64,000 bases of DNA from Mesorhizobium sp. YM1C-6-2 (GCF_003666685.1 NZ_RCIZ01000001.1:1-64000), one strand, 5' to 3'; counted from the stretch's first letter, positions 26,498 through 37,728 are shown. Numbers and translations are program-made. The notes: generated by a model from the sequence alone, not told the origin.

Positions 26498-27805
26498 TTG
26501 GCAACTGATCTCGCGCAATTTGCAAGGAAGAACGGCGTCAAATATTTCATGATCTCCTACACTGACCTGTTCTCGGGTCAGCGCGCCAAGCTGGTGCCGG
26601 CGGCGGCGATAGGGGACATGCAGAAAGAGGGTGCGGGCTTTGCCGGCTTCGCCACCTGGCTCGACCTGACGCCGGCACATCCCGACATGCTGGCGGTGCC
26701 TGATCCGGATTCGGTGATCCAGTTGCCGTGGAAGCCGGAGGTCGCCTGGGTGGCGGCCAACTGCGTCATGGAGGACAAGTCGGTGGCGCAGGCGCCGCGC
26801 GACACGCTGAGGCGGCTGGTCGCGGAAGCGGCATCCGAAGGCATGCGGGTGAAGACCGGCGTCGAGGCCGAGTTCTTCCTGATCTCGGCAGACGGCACGG
26901 CGATCTCCGACGCGGCGGATACGGCCTCGAAACCCTGCTACGACCAGCAGGCGATCATGCGCCGCTACGACGTGATCGCCGAGATCTGCGACCACATGCT
27001 GGCGCTCGGCTGGGGCCCCTACCAGAACGACCATGAGGACGCCAACGGCCAGTTCGAGATGAACTGGGCCTTCGACGACGTGCTGGCGACGGCCGACAAG
27101 CATTCCTTCTTCAAGTTCATGGTGCGCTCGATCGCGGAGAAACATGGGCTGCGCGCGACCTTCATGCCGAAGCCCTTCCAGGGCCTCACCGGCAATGGCT
27201 GTCACGCCCATATCTCGGTGTGGGACAAGGCCGGTAAGGTCAACGTCTTCGCCGACCCGAAGATGGAGCTCGGCCTGTCTCAGAAGGGCAGGCATTTCCT
27301 CGGCGGCATCATGAAACATGCCTCCGCGCTCGCTGCGATCACCAACCCGACGGTCAACTCCTACAAGCGCATCAATGCGCCGCGCACCGTCTCGGGCGCG
27401 ACCTGGGCGCCGAACAGCGTGACCTGGACCGGCAACAACCGCACCCACATGGTGCGTGTGCCGGGGCCGGGCCGCTTCGAGCTGCGCCTGCCCGACGGCG
27501 CGGCGAACCCGTACCTGATGCAGGCGGTCATCATCGCCGCCGGCCTCGACGGTATCCGCTCGAAGGCCGATCCCGGCAAGCGCTACGACATCGACATGTA
27601 CCAGAACGGCCACAAGGTGAAGGGCGCGCCCAAGCTGCCGCTCAACCTTCTCGACGCGCTCCGGGAGTTCGACAAGGACAAGTCGCTGAAAGCGGCGCTG
27701 GGAGAGGAATTCTCGTCGGCATATCTAAAGCTCAAGCACCAGGAATGGAATTCCTATGCTTCCCACTTCACCCAGTGGGAGCGCGACCATACGCTCGACA
27801 TCTAG
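26498..27805 (+). CDS. gmaS: Gamma-glutamylmethylamide synthetase
   Basis: 435 aa, glutamine synthetase type III-like fold. It ligates methylamine to glutamate with ATP, the entry step of the N-methylglutamate pathway. Catalytic-core motifs: GVEAEFFLIS, NDHEDANGQFEMNWAFDD, NGCHAHISVWDK and NNRTHMVRVPGPGRFELR. The start is TTG at 26498 with GGGGA upstream; the ATG at 26485 is out of frame. It is 73 bp after mgsC. Confidence 0.9.
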   Translation: MATDLAQFARKNGVKYFMISYTDLFSGQRAKLVPAAAIGDMQKEGAGFAGFATWLDLTPAHPDMLAVPDPDSVIQLPWKPEVAWVAANCVMEDKSVAQAPRDTLRRLVAEAASEGMRVKTGVEAEFFLISADGTAISDAADTASKPCYDQQAIMRRYDVIAEICDHMLALGWGPYQNDHEDANGQFEMNWAFDDVLATADKHSFFKFMVRSIAEKHGLRATFMPKPFQGLTGNGCHAHISVWDKAGKVNVFADPKMELGLSQKGRHFLGGIMKHASALAAITNPTVNSYKRINAPRTVSGATWAPNSVTWTGNNRTHMVRVPGPGRFELRLPDGAANPYLMQAVIIAAGLDGIRSKADPGKRYDIDMYQNGHKVKGAPKLPLNLLDALREFDKDKSLKAALGEEFSSAYLKLKHQEWNSYASHFTQWERDHTLDI

Positions 27806-27811
27806 GGCGGG

Positions 27812-27877
27812 GCATGATCCCGGACCGAAGTCCCGCGCCGGCTAAAAGCGGGAACCGGTTTTCGGATAGGATCATGC
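27812..27877. repeat. Rhizobiales-type palindromic repeat
   Basis: GCATGATCC at the left end and GGATCATGC at the right, enclosing GCGGGAACCGGTTTTCGG. This is the familiar intergenic element of Rhizobiales genomes, here between gmaS and mgdA, where it may form an RNA hairpin and adjust expression of the downstream genes. Confidence 0.75.
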
Positions 27878-27917
27878 TCCGGGAAACCAGGCAGGCGGCG
27901 AGTCAGAAGCACGGACT

Positions 27918-29171
27918 ATGAAATATTCGATCTTCTCGCTCGCCCGCGCCGCTTTGTCGGGCCACAAGAAATGGCCGCGCACCTGGCGCGACGCCGAACC
28001 GAAGCCCCGCTACGACGTGGTGATCATCGGCGGCGGCGGCCACGGCCTCGCCACCGCCTATCACCTCGCCGCCGAATACGGCATCAGGAACGTCGCGGTG
28101 CTGGAGAAGGGCTGGATCGGTTCCGGCAATGCCGGCCGCAACACCACCATCATCCGCTCCAACTACCTGCTTCCCGGCAATATCGGCTTCTACGAGCTGT
28201 CGATGAAGCTCTGGGAGACGATGGAGCGCGATCTCAACTACAACACCATGGTCAGCCAGCGCGGCGTGCTGAACCTCTACCATTCCGACGCGCAGCGCGA
28301 CGCCTATGCGAGGCGCGGCAATGCGATGCGCATCAACGGCATCGACGCCGAACTGCTCGACCGCACTGCGGTGCGCAAGATGGTGCCGTTCCTCAACTTC
28401 GACAATGCGCGCTTTCCCATCGAAGGCGGCCTGCTGCAGCGGCGCGGCGGCACCGCACGCCATGACGCCGTCGTCTGGGGTTACGCCCATGCGGCCGACC
28501 GGCTCGGCGTCGACATCATCCAGAACTGCGAGGTCACCGGTTTCGTCCGCGACGCCGGCGGCCGCGTGACCGGCGTGGAAACGTCGCGCGGAAAAATCGG
28601 CGCCGGCAAGGTCGGCATGGCGGTCGCCGGAAGCTCGTCGCGCGTCGCGGCGATGGCCGACCTCAGGCTGCCGATCGAGAGCCATGTGCTGCAGGCCTTC
28701 GTCTCGGAGGGCATCAAGCCGCTGATCCCCAATGTGATCACCTTCGGCGCCGGGCATTTCTACGTCAGCCAGTCGGACAAGGGCGGGCTGGTCTTCGGCG
28801 GCGACATAGACGGCTACAATTCCTACGCCCAGCGCGGCAACCTGCCGGTCGTGGAGGACGTCTGCGAAGGCGGCATGGCGCTGATGCCGATCATCGGGCG
28901 CGTGCGGCTGCTGCGCCAGTGGGGCGGCATCATGGACATGTCGATGGACGGCTCGCCGATCATCGACAGGACGCCGGTCGATGGGCTCTATCTCAACGCC
29001 GGCTGGTGTTATGGCGGCTTCAAGGCGACGCCCGCGTCGGGTCTGGTCTTCGCCCATCTGCTGGCGCGCGACGAGCCGCACAAGGAGGCGACGCGCTTCC
29101 GGCTGGACCGCTTCCGCCGCGGCGCGATGATCGACGAAAAGGGCCAGGGCGCCCAACCCAACCTGCATTGA
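27918..29171 (+). CDS. mgdA: N-methylglutamate dehydrogenase subunit A (sarcosine oxidase beta-like)
   Basis: 417 aa. It is an FAD-dependent DAO-fold subunit: dinucleotide site VVIIGGGGHGLATAYHLA near residues 34-51, EKGWIGSGNAGRNTTIIRSN (flavin attachment region, with the family's RNTTIIRSNY), and a C-terminal WCYGGFKATPASG. In the MgdABCD complex it oxidises N-methylglutamate to glutamate, giving the methyl carbon to folate. The subunit is similar to heterotetrameric sarcosine oxidase beta; the assignment to mgd rests on mgs and gmaS next door. Confidence 0.88.
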   Translation: MKYSIFSLARAALSGHKKWPRTWRDAEPKPRYDVVIIGGGGHGLATAYHLAAEYGIRNVAVLEKGWIGSGNAGRNTTIIRSNYLLPGNIGFYELSMKLWETMERDLNYNTMVSQRGVLNLYHSDAQRDAYARRGNAMRINGIDAELLDRTAVRKMVPFLNFDNARFPIEGGLLQRRGGTARHDAVVWGYAHAADRLGVDIIQNCEVTGFVRDAGGRVTGVETSRGKIGAGKVGMAVAGSSSRVAAMADLRLPIESHVLQAFVSEGIKPLIPNVITFGAGHFYVSQSDKGGLVFGGDIDGYNSYAQRGNLPVVEDVCEGGMALMPIIGRVRLLRQWGGIMDMSMDGSPIIDRTPVDGLYLNAGWCYGGFKATPASGLVFAHLLARDEPHKEATRFRLDRFRRGAMIDEKGQGAQPNLH

Positions 29172-29187
29172 GGACGGCAAGGACGAG

Positions 29188-29463
29188 ATGCGCATAGCCT
29201 GTCCATTCTGCGGCCCGCGCGAGAACGGCGAGTTCTCCTATCTGGGCGACGCAAAGCCGAAGCGCCCCGGCCCCGATGCCGGCGAGGAGGCCGTCTACGA
29301 CTACGTCTATCTGCGCGACAACGTCGCCGGCGAGATGGAGGAGTTTTGGTACCACGGCGGCGGCTGCCGCTCCTGGCTGAAGGTGCGCCGCAACACGGTC
29401 ACGCATGAGATATTCTCGGTCGAAGCGGCTGCCGGCGCGGGCGCCGCGAAGGCGGCGTCATGA
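29188..29463 (+). CDS. mgdB: N-methylglutamate dehydrogenase subunit B (SoxD-like, zinc)
   Basis: 91 aa. It is the small delta-type subunit with the zinc ligands Cys5 and Cys8 (CPFCG), His56 and Cys60 (YHGGGC), as in SoxD. AGGACGAG precedes the ATG. It starts 16 bp after mgdA and overlaps mgdC by ATGA. Confidence 0.9.
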   Translation: MRIACPFCGPRENGEFSYLGDAKPKRPGPDAGEEAVYDYVYLRDNVAGEMEEFWYHGGGCRSWLKVRRNTVTHEIFSVEAAAGAGAAKAAS

Positions 29464-32447
29464 GCGCGGGTGGGCAGACGCACCGCCTCGCTTCGGGCGG
29501 ACTGATCGACCGCGGCAAGCCGCTGGGCTTCAGCTTCGACGGCCAGACGATGTCAGGCTATGCCGGCGACACGCTGGCCTCGGCGCTCATCGCCAACGGC
29601 GTAAAACTGGTAGGCCGCTCGTTCAAGTACCATCGCCCGCGCGGCATATTGACGGCAGGCTCGGAGGAGCCGAACGCGCTGGTCGAGCTGCGCAGCGGCG
29701 CGCGCCGCGAGCCCAACACGCGCGCCACCACGGTCGAGCTCTATGACGGTCTGGTCGCCGCCAGCCAGAACCGCTGGCCGTCGCTTTCCTTCGACCTGTT
29801 GTCGGTCAACCAGTTGGCGGCGCCGATCTTCGTCGCCGGCTTCTACTACAAGACCTTCATGTGGCCCGGCGCGCTCTGGGAAAAGTTCTACGAGCCGCTG
29901 ATCCGCCGCGCCGCCGGCCTTGGCCGAGCGGCGCCGGAGAGCGACCCGGACCATTATGAAAAAGCCTGGGCCCACTGCGACGTGCTCGTCGCAGGCGGCG
30001 GGCCGGCCGGACTGGCGGCCGCGCTTGCGGCGGGGCGCGCCGGCGCACGCGTCATCCTCTGCGAGGAAGACGCCACGCTTGGCGGACGACTGCTGTCGGA
30101 CGGCGGCACGATCGACAGCATGCCTGCTGCCGACTGGGTCGCGCGTGCGGTGGAAGAACTCGGCGCCATGCCCGATGTCCGCATCATGACGCGCACCACG
30201 GTGACCAGCGCCTTCGACCACGGCACGCATGCCGCCCTCGAGCGCGTCAACGACCATGTGCCCGTGCCGCCCGAGCACCAGCCGCGCCAGCGCCTCTGGC
30301 GCATCGTGGCGAAGCGCACTGTGGTGGCGGCGGGCGCGCTGGAGCGGCCGGTCGTCTTCGGCGGCAACGACGTGCCCGGCGTGATGCTGGCGTCGGCGGT
30401 GCGCACCTACATCAATCGCTATGCGGCGGCGCCGGCGAAGCGGCTGGCGCTCTTCACCAACAATGACGACGGCTGGAAGACGGTGGACGCCGCGCTCGCC
30501 TCCGGACTGACCATCGCCGGCGTGGTCGACGCGCGCGCCGAGGTCTCGGCCGGGCAGCGCGCGCTTGCATCGAAGCACGGCTTCGCGGTGCTGAACGGCG
30601 TGGTCGACCATGTCGACGGCGGCAAGGCGGGCACCGGCAAGATCGCCGTGGCGCTTGCAGGCGGCGCGACTGCGACGCTCGAAGCCGACGGGCTCGCCGT
30701 CTCCGGCGGCTGGAACCCATCGGTGGGGCTCACCTCGCAGCATCGCGGCCGGCCGAAATGGCGCGACGACATCGCCGCCTTCGTGCCTGATGGCGGCCCT
30801 GTCGGCATGGTTGCGGCGGGCTCGGCCAACGGCGTCTTCTCGCTGGCGGGATGCCTGAAGGAAGGTCATGCGGCCGGCGCGGCGGCCGCGGCCGATCTCG
30901 GCTTCGGCAACAGTGCGGGTGCCGCGCCTTCCTCCGACGACGATGCCACCTATGCGCTGAAGCCCGTCTGGCACGTGAAGGGTAAGAAAAAAGCCTTCGT
31001 CGATTTCCAGAACGACGTGACGGCGTCCGACGTGGCGCTCGCGGCGCTCGAGGGTTTCCAGTCGGTCGAGCACCTGAAGCGCTACACGACGCTCGGCATG
31101 GCGACCGACCAGGGCAAGACGTCGAACACCCAGGGCCTCGCCATCATGGCGGAGCTGACCGGCCGCTCGATACCCGAGACCGGCACCACCATCTACCGGC
31201 CGCCCTATGTGCCGGTCGCCATCGGCGCGCTCGCCGGCCATCACCGCGACGAGAATTTCCACAGCGTCCGGTTGACGCCCTCGCATCACTGGGCGGCCGA
31301 GCAGGGCGCCGTCTTCGTCGACACCGGCCTGTGGAAGCGCGCGCAGTGGTATCCGAAAAAGGGCGAGAAGGACTGGCTGGAATCGGTGACGCGCGAGGTC
31401 AAGGCGGTCAGGAGCGGCGTCGGCTTCTGCGACGTCTCCACCCTCGGCAAGATTGACGTGCATGGTCCCGACGCCGGCGCCTTCCTCGACCGCGTCTACA
31501 TCAACACCTTCTCCAGCCTCGCCGTCGGCAAGGCGCGCTACGGGTTGATGCTGCGCGAGGACGGCATCGTCTATGACGACGGCACCACCTCGCGGCTTGC
31601 CGAGGACCACTATTTCCTGACCACCACCACGGCCAAGGCCGGGCCGGTGATGCAGCATCTCGAATTCTGCCGTCAAATCCTGTTCCCCGAGCTCGACGTG
31701 CAGCTCGCCTCGGTCTCCGACCAGTGGGCGCAGTTCTCGATCGCCGGGCCGAAGGTGCGGGACCTGCTGAAGGAGATCGTCGATCCCTCCGAGGACCTCT
31801 CCAACGAGGGCTTCCCGTTCATGGCCGTGCGCGAGGTGCTCTTGCGCGGCGGCGTCAAGGCGCGGCTCTTCCGCATCTCCTTCTCGGGCGAGATGGCGTT
31901 CGAGATCTCGGTGCCGGCCCGCTTCGGCGACGCGCTGGTGCGCAAGCTGATGACCGCCGGAGAAAAATTCGGCGTGACCCCCTACGGCACCGAGGCGCTC
32001 GGCGTCATGCGCGTCGAGAAAGGCCATGTCGCGGGGCCCGAGCTCAACGGCATGACGACGGCGGCCGATCTCGGGCTCGGCAAGATGATGTCGACCAAGA
32101 AGGATTTCATCGGCCGCGTCATGGCCGGCCGCGAGGCGCTCGTCGCGCCCGACCGCATGGTCGTGGTGGGCATCAAACCGGTCGATCAGTCGCGGCGGCT
32201 GCGCTCCGGCGCGCATATCATCAAGAAGGGTGAGGTGCCGTCCCCCGACACCGATGGCGGCTACGTCACCTCGGTCTGCTTCTCGCCGACCTTCGACCAG
32301 TGGCTGGGGCTGGGCCTCGTGACGCATGGCCGCGAGCGCATCGGCGAGATCGCCGTCGCGCACGATCCGCTGCGCGGCGAGGATTACGAGGTCGAGCTCT
32401 GCAACCCTGTCTTCTACGATCCGGAAGGAGGACGCCAGCGTGGTTGA
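29460..32447 (+). CDS. mgdC: N-methylglutamate dehydrogenase subunit C (sarcosine oxidase alpha-like)
   Basis: 995 aa, normal for alpha-type subunits. Order: N-terminal 2Fe-2S-like fold (FDGQTMSGYAGDTLASALIA, SFKYHRPRGI), pyridine nucleotide-binding domain (VLVAGGGPAGLAAALAAGRA near residue 175), and a C-terminal GcvT-like folate domain (SGVGFCDVSTLGKIDVHGPDA and later GTEALGVMRVEKGH). The N-terminal fold lacks obvious cluster cysteines, as in sarcosine oxidase alpha. The methyl group is expected to leave as 5,10-methylene-THF. Confidence 0.9.
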   Translation: MSAGGQTHRLASGGLIDRGKPLGFSFDGQTMSGYAGDTLASALIANGVKLVGRSFKYHRPRGILTAGSEEPNALVELRSGARREPNTRATTVELYDGLVAASQNRWPSLSFDLLSVNQLAAPIFVAGFYYKTFMWPGALWEKFYEPLIRRAAGLGRAAPESDPDHYEKAWAHCDVLVAGGGPAGLAAALAAGRAGARVILCEEDATLGGRLLSDGGTIDSMPAADWVARAVEELGAMPDVRIMTRTTVTSAFDHGTHAALERVNDHVPVPPEHQPRQRLWRIVAKRTVVAAGALERPVVFGGNDVPGVMLASAVRTYINRYAAAPAKRLALFTNNDDGWKTVDAALASGLTIAGVVDARAEVSAGQRALASKHGFAVLNGVVDHVDGGKAGTGKIAVALAGGATATLEADGLAVSGGWNPSVGLTSQHRGRPKWRDDIAAFVPDGGPVGMVAAGSANGVFSLAGCLKEGHAAGAAAAADLGFGNSAGAAPSSDDDATYALKPVWHVKGKKKAFVDFQNDVTASDVALAALEGFQSVEHLKRYTTLGMATDQGKTSNTQGLAIMAELTGRSIPETGTTIYRPPYVPVAIGALAGHHRDENFHSVRLTPSHHWAAEQGAVFVDTGLWKRAQWYPKKGEKDWLESVTREVKAVRSGVGFCDVSTLGKIDVHGPDAGAFLDRVYINTFSSLAVGKARYGLMLREDGIVYDDGTTSRLAEDHYFLTTTTAKAGPVMQHLEFCRQILFPELDVQLASVSDQWAQFSIAGPKVRDLLKEIVDPSEDLSNEGFPFMAVREVLLRGGVKARLFRISFSGEMAFEISVPARFGDALVRKLMTAGEKFGVTPYGTEALGVMRVEKGHVAGPELNGMTTAADLGLGKMMSTKKDFIGRVMAGREALVAPDRMVVVGIKPVDQSRRLRSGAHIIKKGEVPSPDTDGGYVTSVCFSPTFDQWLGLGLVTHGRERIGEIAVAHDPLRGEDYEVELCNPVFYDPEGGRQRG

Positions 32448-33066
32448 GCTCGACTGGACCGCAACCACGCCGCTGTCGCGCATCCATGTCGCCGGCCGCC
32501 ACGGCGCGGCGCAAGGCGCCGCCGGCGTTACCCTGGCGGAACTGAGCGATTTCGAGCTGGTGCAGGTGATGGCGCGGCGCGGCCAGTGGGGCGCCGTCGC
32601 GCAGGCCTGCGCGGAAGCCTATGGCAAGGCAGCTCCCGCCAGGCCGCAGGCGGTGACTGCCCAGGGCGCGCTTTTGGTCTGGTCGGGGCCTGACCAGTTT
32701 CTCATCCTGTCGCCGCGTGGCGCGGCGGTGGAAAAGGCGCGGACGTCCTTCTCCGGCATGGCTTCGCTGTCGGAACAGTCGGACGGACGCTCGCTTATAC
32801 GCATCTCAGGATTCCAGGCGCGCGACCTGCTGGCAAAGGTCTGCTCGCTCGACCTGCATCCGGCGGTGTTCCCCGTGGACGCGGCGGCTGCGACCTCGAT
32901 CGACCACACCGCGGTCAATCTATGGCGCGGCGAGGACTCTTCCGGCGAAGCTGTGTTCTTCCTCCTCGTCTTTGCGACATTCGCCGAGAGCCTGTGGCGC
33001 ACGATGCTCGATTCCGGCGCGGAATACGGCATCGCCATTGATGCCTCCGGGGCATGGCAGCCATGA
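32440..33066 (+). CDS. mgdD: N-methylglutamate dehydrogenase subunit D (SoxG-like)
   Basis: 208 aa, gamma-type subunit. GTG start at 32440, 8 bp inside mgdC, with AAGGAGG 8 nt upstream; the frame from 32326 is a shadow. Typical stretches are LVWSGPDQFLILSP, ISGFQARDLLAKVCSLDLHP and TSIDHTAVNLWR. It ends the mgd operon. Confidence 0.88.
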   Translation: MVELDWTATTPLSRIHVAGRHGAAQGAAGVTLAELSDFELVQVMARRGQWGAVAQACAEAYGKAAPARPQAVTAQGALLVWSGPDQFLILSPRGAAVEKARTSFSGMASLSEQSDGRSLIRISGFQARDLLAKVCSLDLHPAVFPVDAAAATSIDHTAVNLWRGEDSSGEAVFFLLVFATFAESLWRTMLDSGAEYGIAIDASGAWQP

Positions 33067-33107
33067 CCGGTGGGCGCTTCACCTGGCGCTTGGACGGTTC
33101 TAGATAG

Positions 33108-33162
33108 AAGCCCGAGGACGACCTCGGGCGTTTTGCCTCAACATGAAGGGACGACCCTTCCT
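33108..33162 (+). ncRNA. Guanidine-II (mini-ykkC) riboswitch
   Basis: Two hairpins with identical ACGA loops: 33110-33129 (8-bp stem GCCCGAGG/CCTCGGGC) and 33145-33160 (6-bp stem GAAGGG/CCCTTC), separated by 15 nt. Tandem small stems with ACGR loops define the mini-ykkC motif, which binds guanidinium and turns on exporter genes. It ends 28 bp before gdx, leaving the Shine-Dalgarno AGAGGAG just downstream, as expected for translational control. Confidence 0.88.
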
Positions 33163-33188
33163 AGCTCCGGGCGCAGAGGAGTTCTTTC

Positions 33189-33503
33189 ATGAGCTGGGTC
33201 TATCTTTTCGTCGCCGGCCTGTTCGAGGTCGGTTGGGCAATCGGCCTCAAATATACTGACGGCTTCACGCGCCTGGTGCCGACCGTGCTGACCGCGGCCA
33301 GCATGGTGATCAGCCTCTTTCTTCTGGGTATCGCGCTGAAGACGCTGCCGGTCGGCACCGCCTATGCGGTCTGGACCGGCATCGGCGCGGTCGGCACCGC
33401 GATCCTCGGCGTCTACCTGCTCGGCGAACCCGCGACCGTCGGCAGGCTCGTCTGCATCGGGCTGATCGTGTCCGGCATCGTCGGGCTGAAGCTGGTTTCG
33501 TAG
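33189..33503 (+). CDS. gdx: Guanidinium exporter Gdx (SMR family, SugE-type)
   Basis: 104 aa, four membrane helices. Gdx-type signatures rather than drug-type Emr[21 protein letters not shown] with the essential Glu in TM1 (residue 13) and the [19 protein letters not shown] loop/TM3 pattern. It exchanges guanidinium for protons as a dual-topology dimer. The guanidine-II riboswitch upstream fixes the function unusually well. Confidence 0.93.
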   Translation: MSWVYLFVAGLFEVGWAIGLKYTDGFTRLVPTVLTAASMVISLFLLGIALKTLPVGTAYAVWTGIGAVGTAILGVYLLGEPATVGRLVCIGLIVSGIVGLKLVS

Positions 33504-33585
33504 CCGAACACACCGGCAGTCCCGGCCTTCTTGCAGACCCCAGCACACGGTCATCCCACCTTGTGCTGGGACCTCCCGACACGCC

Positions 33586-33685
33586 GTCATCCTCGGGCTT
33601 GTCCCGAGGATCTATTGCGTTTCGCGATTTGCCTCGGAACATTCACCCGCGCCGGCAGATCCTCGGGACAAGCCCGAGGATGACG
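33586..33685. repeat. Paired palindromic repeats
   Basis: GTCATCCTCGGGCTTGTCCC begins the first copy (33586-33613) and its reverse complement forms the second (33657-33685). Each is itself palindromic (CCTCGGG/CCCGAGG), and together they can form a long cruciform. This is a REP-like element, between gdx and the convergent ABC exporter gene. Nothing else is seen in 33504-33762. Confidence 0.75.
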
Positions 33686-33762
33686 AAACAGGAGAGGTCG
33701 TCGCTCGTCACGGATATGCGACGTGACTGCGCATGACGGCCAGATGTGCGAGGCGGCGGAGC

Positions 33763-35652
<1,890 letters not shown>

Positions 35653-35813
35653 TCTGCGCCGAAAATGGTGATTTGCGGCCGCTTGCGCAATCCGGCATGC
35701 CGATGAAGGTTGCGCTTGCGCAACGTCAGCTATCCCTGCAATTGACATAAGTGACTGCCGTCACGCAGTTTGACCGCCCGGCATGCGTGCGCCGGCTGGA
35801 AGTGGGTGCTTGG

Positions 35814-36194
35814 ATGACCTCTGTCGCGATCGCGCTGTTTGCCCTGTTGCTGGTCAAGCATTTCGTCTGCGATTTCGTGCTGCAGACCAAATGGCAGGTG
35901 CACCAGAAAGGCATCTACGGTGCGCCCGGAGGGCTCGTCCATTCGGGCATCCACGTGGCGGGAACGCTCATCGCGCTGGTCGCCGTGGCGACGCCCGTCT
36001 CGCTGATCGTGCCGGTGCTGATCGCCGAATATATCGTCCACTACCATATAGACTGGGGCAAGGAGAAAACGGTCCGCTATTTCGGCTGGCTGGACGGCGC
36101 CCGCTTCTGGAACGCGATCGGCTTCGACCAGCTCCTGCACGGACTGACCTACCTCGCCATCGTCGCCTATGTCGCGGGCGTGGTGGCACGTTAG
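35814..36194 (+). CDS. DUF3307 membrane protein
   Basis: 126 aa. It has 3-4 hydrophobic segments and the family pattern ALLLVKHFVCDFVLQTKWQ, then GGLVHSGIHVAGTLIAL and AEYIVHYHIDWGKEK, ending FDQLLHGLTYLAIV. His residues in and near the membrane are typical. Function is unknown. The ATG at 35814 is preferred; a GTG at 35751 would add 21 residues that lack the family pattern. Confidence 0.75.
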   Translation: MTSVAIALFALLLVKHFVCDFVLQTKWQVHQKGIYGAPGGLVHSGIHVAGTLIALVAVATPVSLIVPVLIAEYIVHYHIDWGKEKTVRYFGWLDGARFWNAIGFDQLLHGLTYLAIVAYVAGVVAR

Positions 36195-36213
36195 ACAGCA
36201 GGCGCTTGCAACG

Positions 36214-37728
36214 TCAGTTGATTTTTTCGACGGGAGGCGGCGTCCACGAGCCGTCCATGACCGCCGGCTTCGGCCAGTAGGCGCGTACATAAAGCGAAAA
36301 GTCGCCCTTCGGGGCCGGCAACCAGTTGGCGCGCTGAACCGCGTCCGCAGGCTCATCGGCCTGGACATAAATCGTCAGCGAGCCGTCGGCGGAAAGCTTG
36401 AGCCCCTTGTTCTTCGTGCCGACCGAGAAGCGGTTGATCGCGTTGGCGACGAAGAAATGGTGCTCGTTGTAGATCGAGAGCGACCAGAAGCCGTTGACGG
36501 GAGGCGTTCCGTCTTTGGCGAAGGTCACGGTATAGCGGTTGGCGTCGTTCAGCCGCGCGCCCGAGGCGTCGAGGTCCTGATAAAAATACTTCGTCTCGTC
36601 AGGCGAGTTGACGAGGATGTTCGACTTCGCGACCGCCGTGCGGGTGAAATAGTCCGTCCCGAAGGCGGACTCGTTGGAGATCGTGCTCCAGTGGTGCGGC
36701 AGTTGCTGGCCGTAGTTGCGGAACTGGAACAGCGGGTTCACGAGGTTCTCTTCCGCATCCCTGGCGGCCTCGATCATCGCCTGCTTCAGTTCGCGATTAT
36801 CCTTTGCGGCCGCCAGCACCGCGAGCACCTGAGCATAGCGCGCTTCCTCGCCGGGCAGCGGCGGCGCATCGGCAAGCACTATTGGAAGCTCGTCGAAGAA
36901 TTTTTCCGGAAACACCCATCGCGTTTCCTCTTCGCCGTGCGAAGCACCGGGAACCTTCGGCAGCTTGCTCCACTCGATGCTCTTCATGCGTCCGTCGTAT
37001 TCCGCGAGCGGATACATCGCGATGCCGGTCAGCACGCTCTGGATCGCGCTCTTGTCTTCCGATGTGTCGTCCTGGGCGATACGTGGCGCAACGAGGCCGG
37101 TACTGCTGGATGACCGGAAGACGCGTGTGATGCCCTTCGGCACCTCGTCATCCCAATCGGGCCCGACGAGGAGGTAGAAGCCGGGAGTGCTGCCATGCAT
37201 CTTGCCAAGCTGGACGAAGCTGTCCGTGCGCAGATCGACAATCTGATAGACCCAGAAGCGGTCGCCGAAATCCGGCACCTGAACCACCACCGGCGAAACA
37301 TCCAGCGCAAGCAGGCCCAAGCCGTAGACGACGTCCTGGTTGGGGCAGGCGACGTTACGCTCTTCCGGATCGACATAGTCCGTGAGCATGGTGAGCTCGT
37401 TGAGCGGCGCTTCGAGCAGAGGGCCGACATATCTGTGTTCTTTCATCGTCGAGAACGCCAGCCGGCGGTTGTACATGTTGACCAGCGGCCAGGCCCAGAA
37501 GAAGGCGTCGCGCGCCACGTGCGCGGCATAGGCCTCGGTGATTTTCACGCTCGCATCCGGACCGGAAGGCAGCGCCTGGTCCCAACCCGGCGACGGCGGC
37601 AAGGGCTGCGGGTTGAGTTCGGCTGCGTGGGCTCCGGACGCCGACGGTGATATTCCAGCGCCGGCTGCCAGCGCGACACTCGTAAGCAGCAGGTTGCGCC
37701 TGTCGATCGATAGACTGTCGGTTGCCAT
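36214..37728 (-). CDS. DUF1254/DUF1214 domain protein, Tat-type signal
   Basis: 504 aa. It begins with a twin-arginine-like leader (DRRNLLLTSVALAAGAG), then DUF1254 (about residues 60-190, DAFFWAWPLVNMYNRR, ACPNQDVVYGLGLLALD) and DUF1214 at the C-terminus (NGFWSLSIYNEHHFFVANAINR, LTIYVQADEP). It is probably a periplasmic protein; the family has no settled function. The ATG at 37728 has GGAG 8 nt upstream; another in-frame ATG is at 37734. Its paralogue lies 44 bp upstream. Confidence 0.85.
   Translation of the reverse strand: MATDSLSIDRRNLLLTSVALAAGAGISPSASGAHAAELNPQPLPPSPGWDQALPSGPDASVKITEAYAAHVARDAFFWAWPLVNMYNRRLAFSTMKEHRYVGPLLEAPLNELTMLTDYVDPEERNVACPNQDVVYGLGLLALDVSPVVVQVPDFGDRFWVYQIVDLRTDSFVQLGKMHGSTPGFYLLVGPDWDDEVPKGITRVFRSSSSTGLVAPRIAQDDTSEDKSAIQSVLTGIAMYPLAEYDGRMKSIEWSKLPKVPGASHGEEETRWVFPEKFFDELPIVLADAPPLPGEEARYAQVLAVLAAAKDNRELKQAMIEAARDAEENLVNPLFQFRNYGQQLPHHWSTISNESAFGTDYFTRTAVAKSNILVNSPDETKYFYQDLDASGARLNDANRYTVTFAKDGTPPVNGFWSLSIYNEHHFFVANAINRFSVGTKNKGLKLSADGSLTIYVQADEPADAVQRANWLPAPKGDFSLYVRAYWPKPAVMDGSWTPPPVEKIN

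Noticed and set aside
29553-32483. 976-aa open frame on the - strand
   Set aside because: Antisense shadow of mgdC; biased composition and no recognisable motif.
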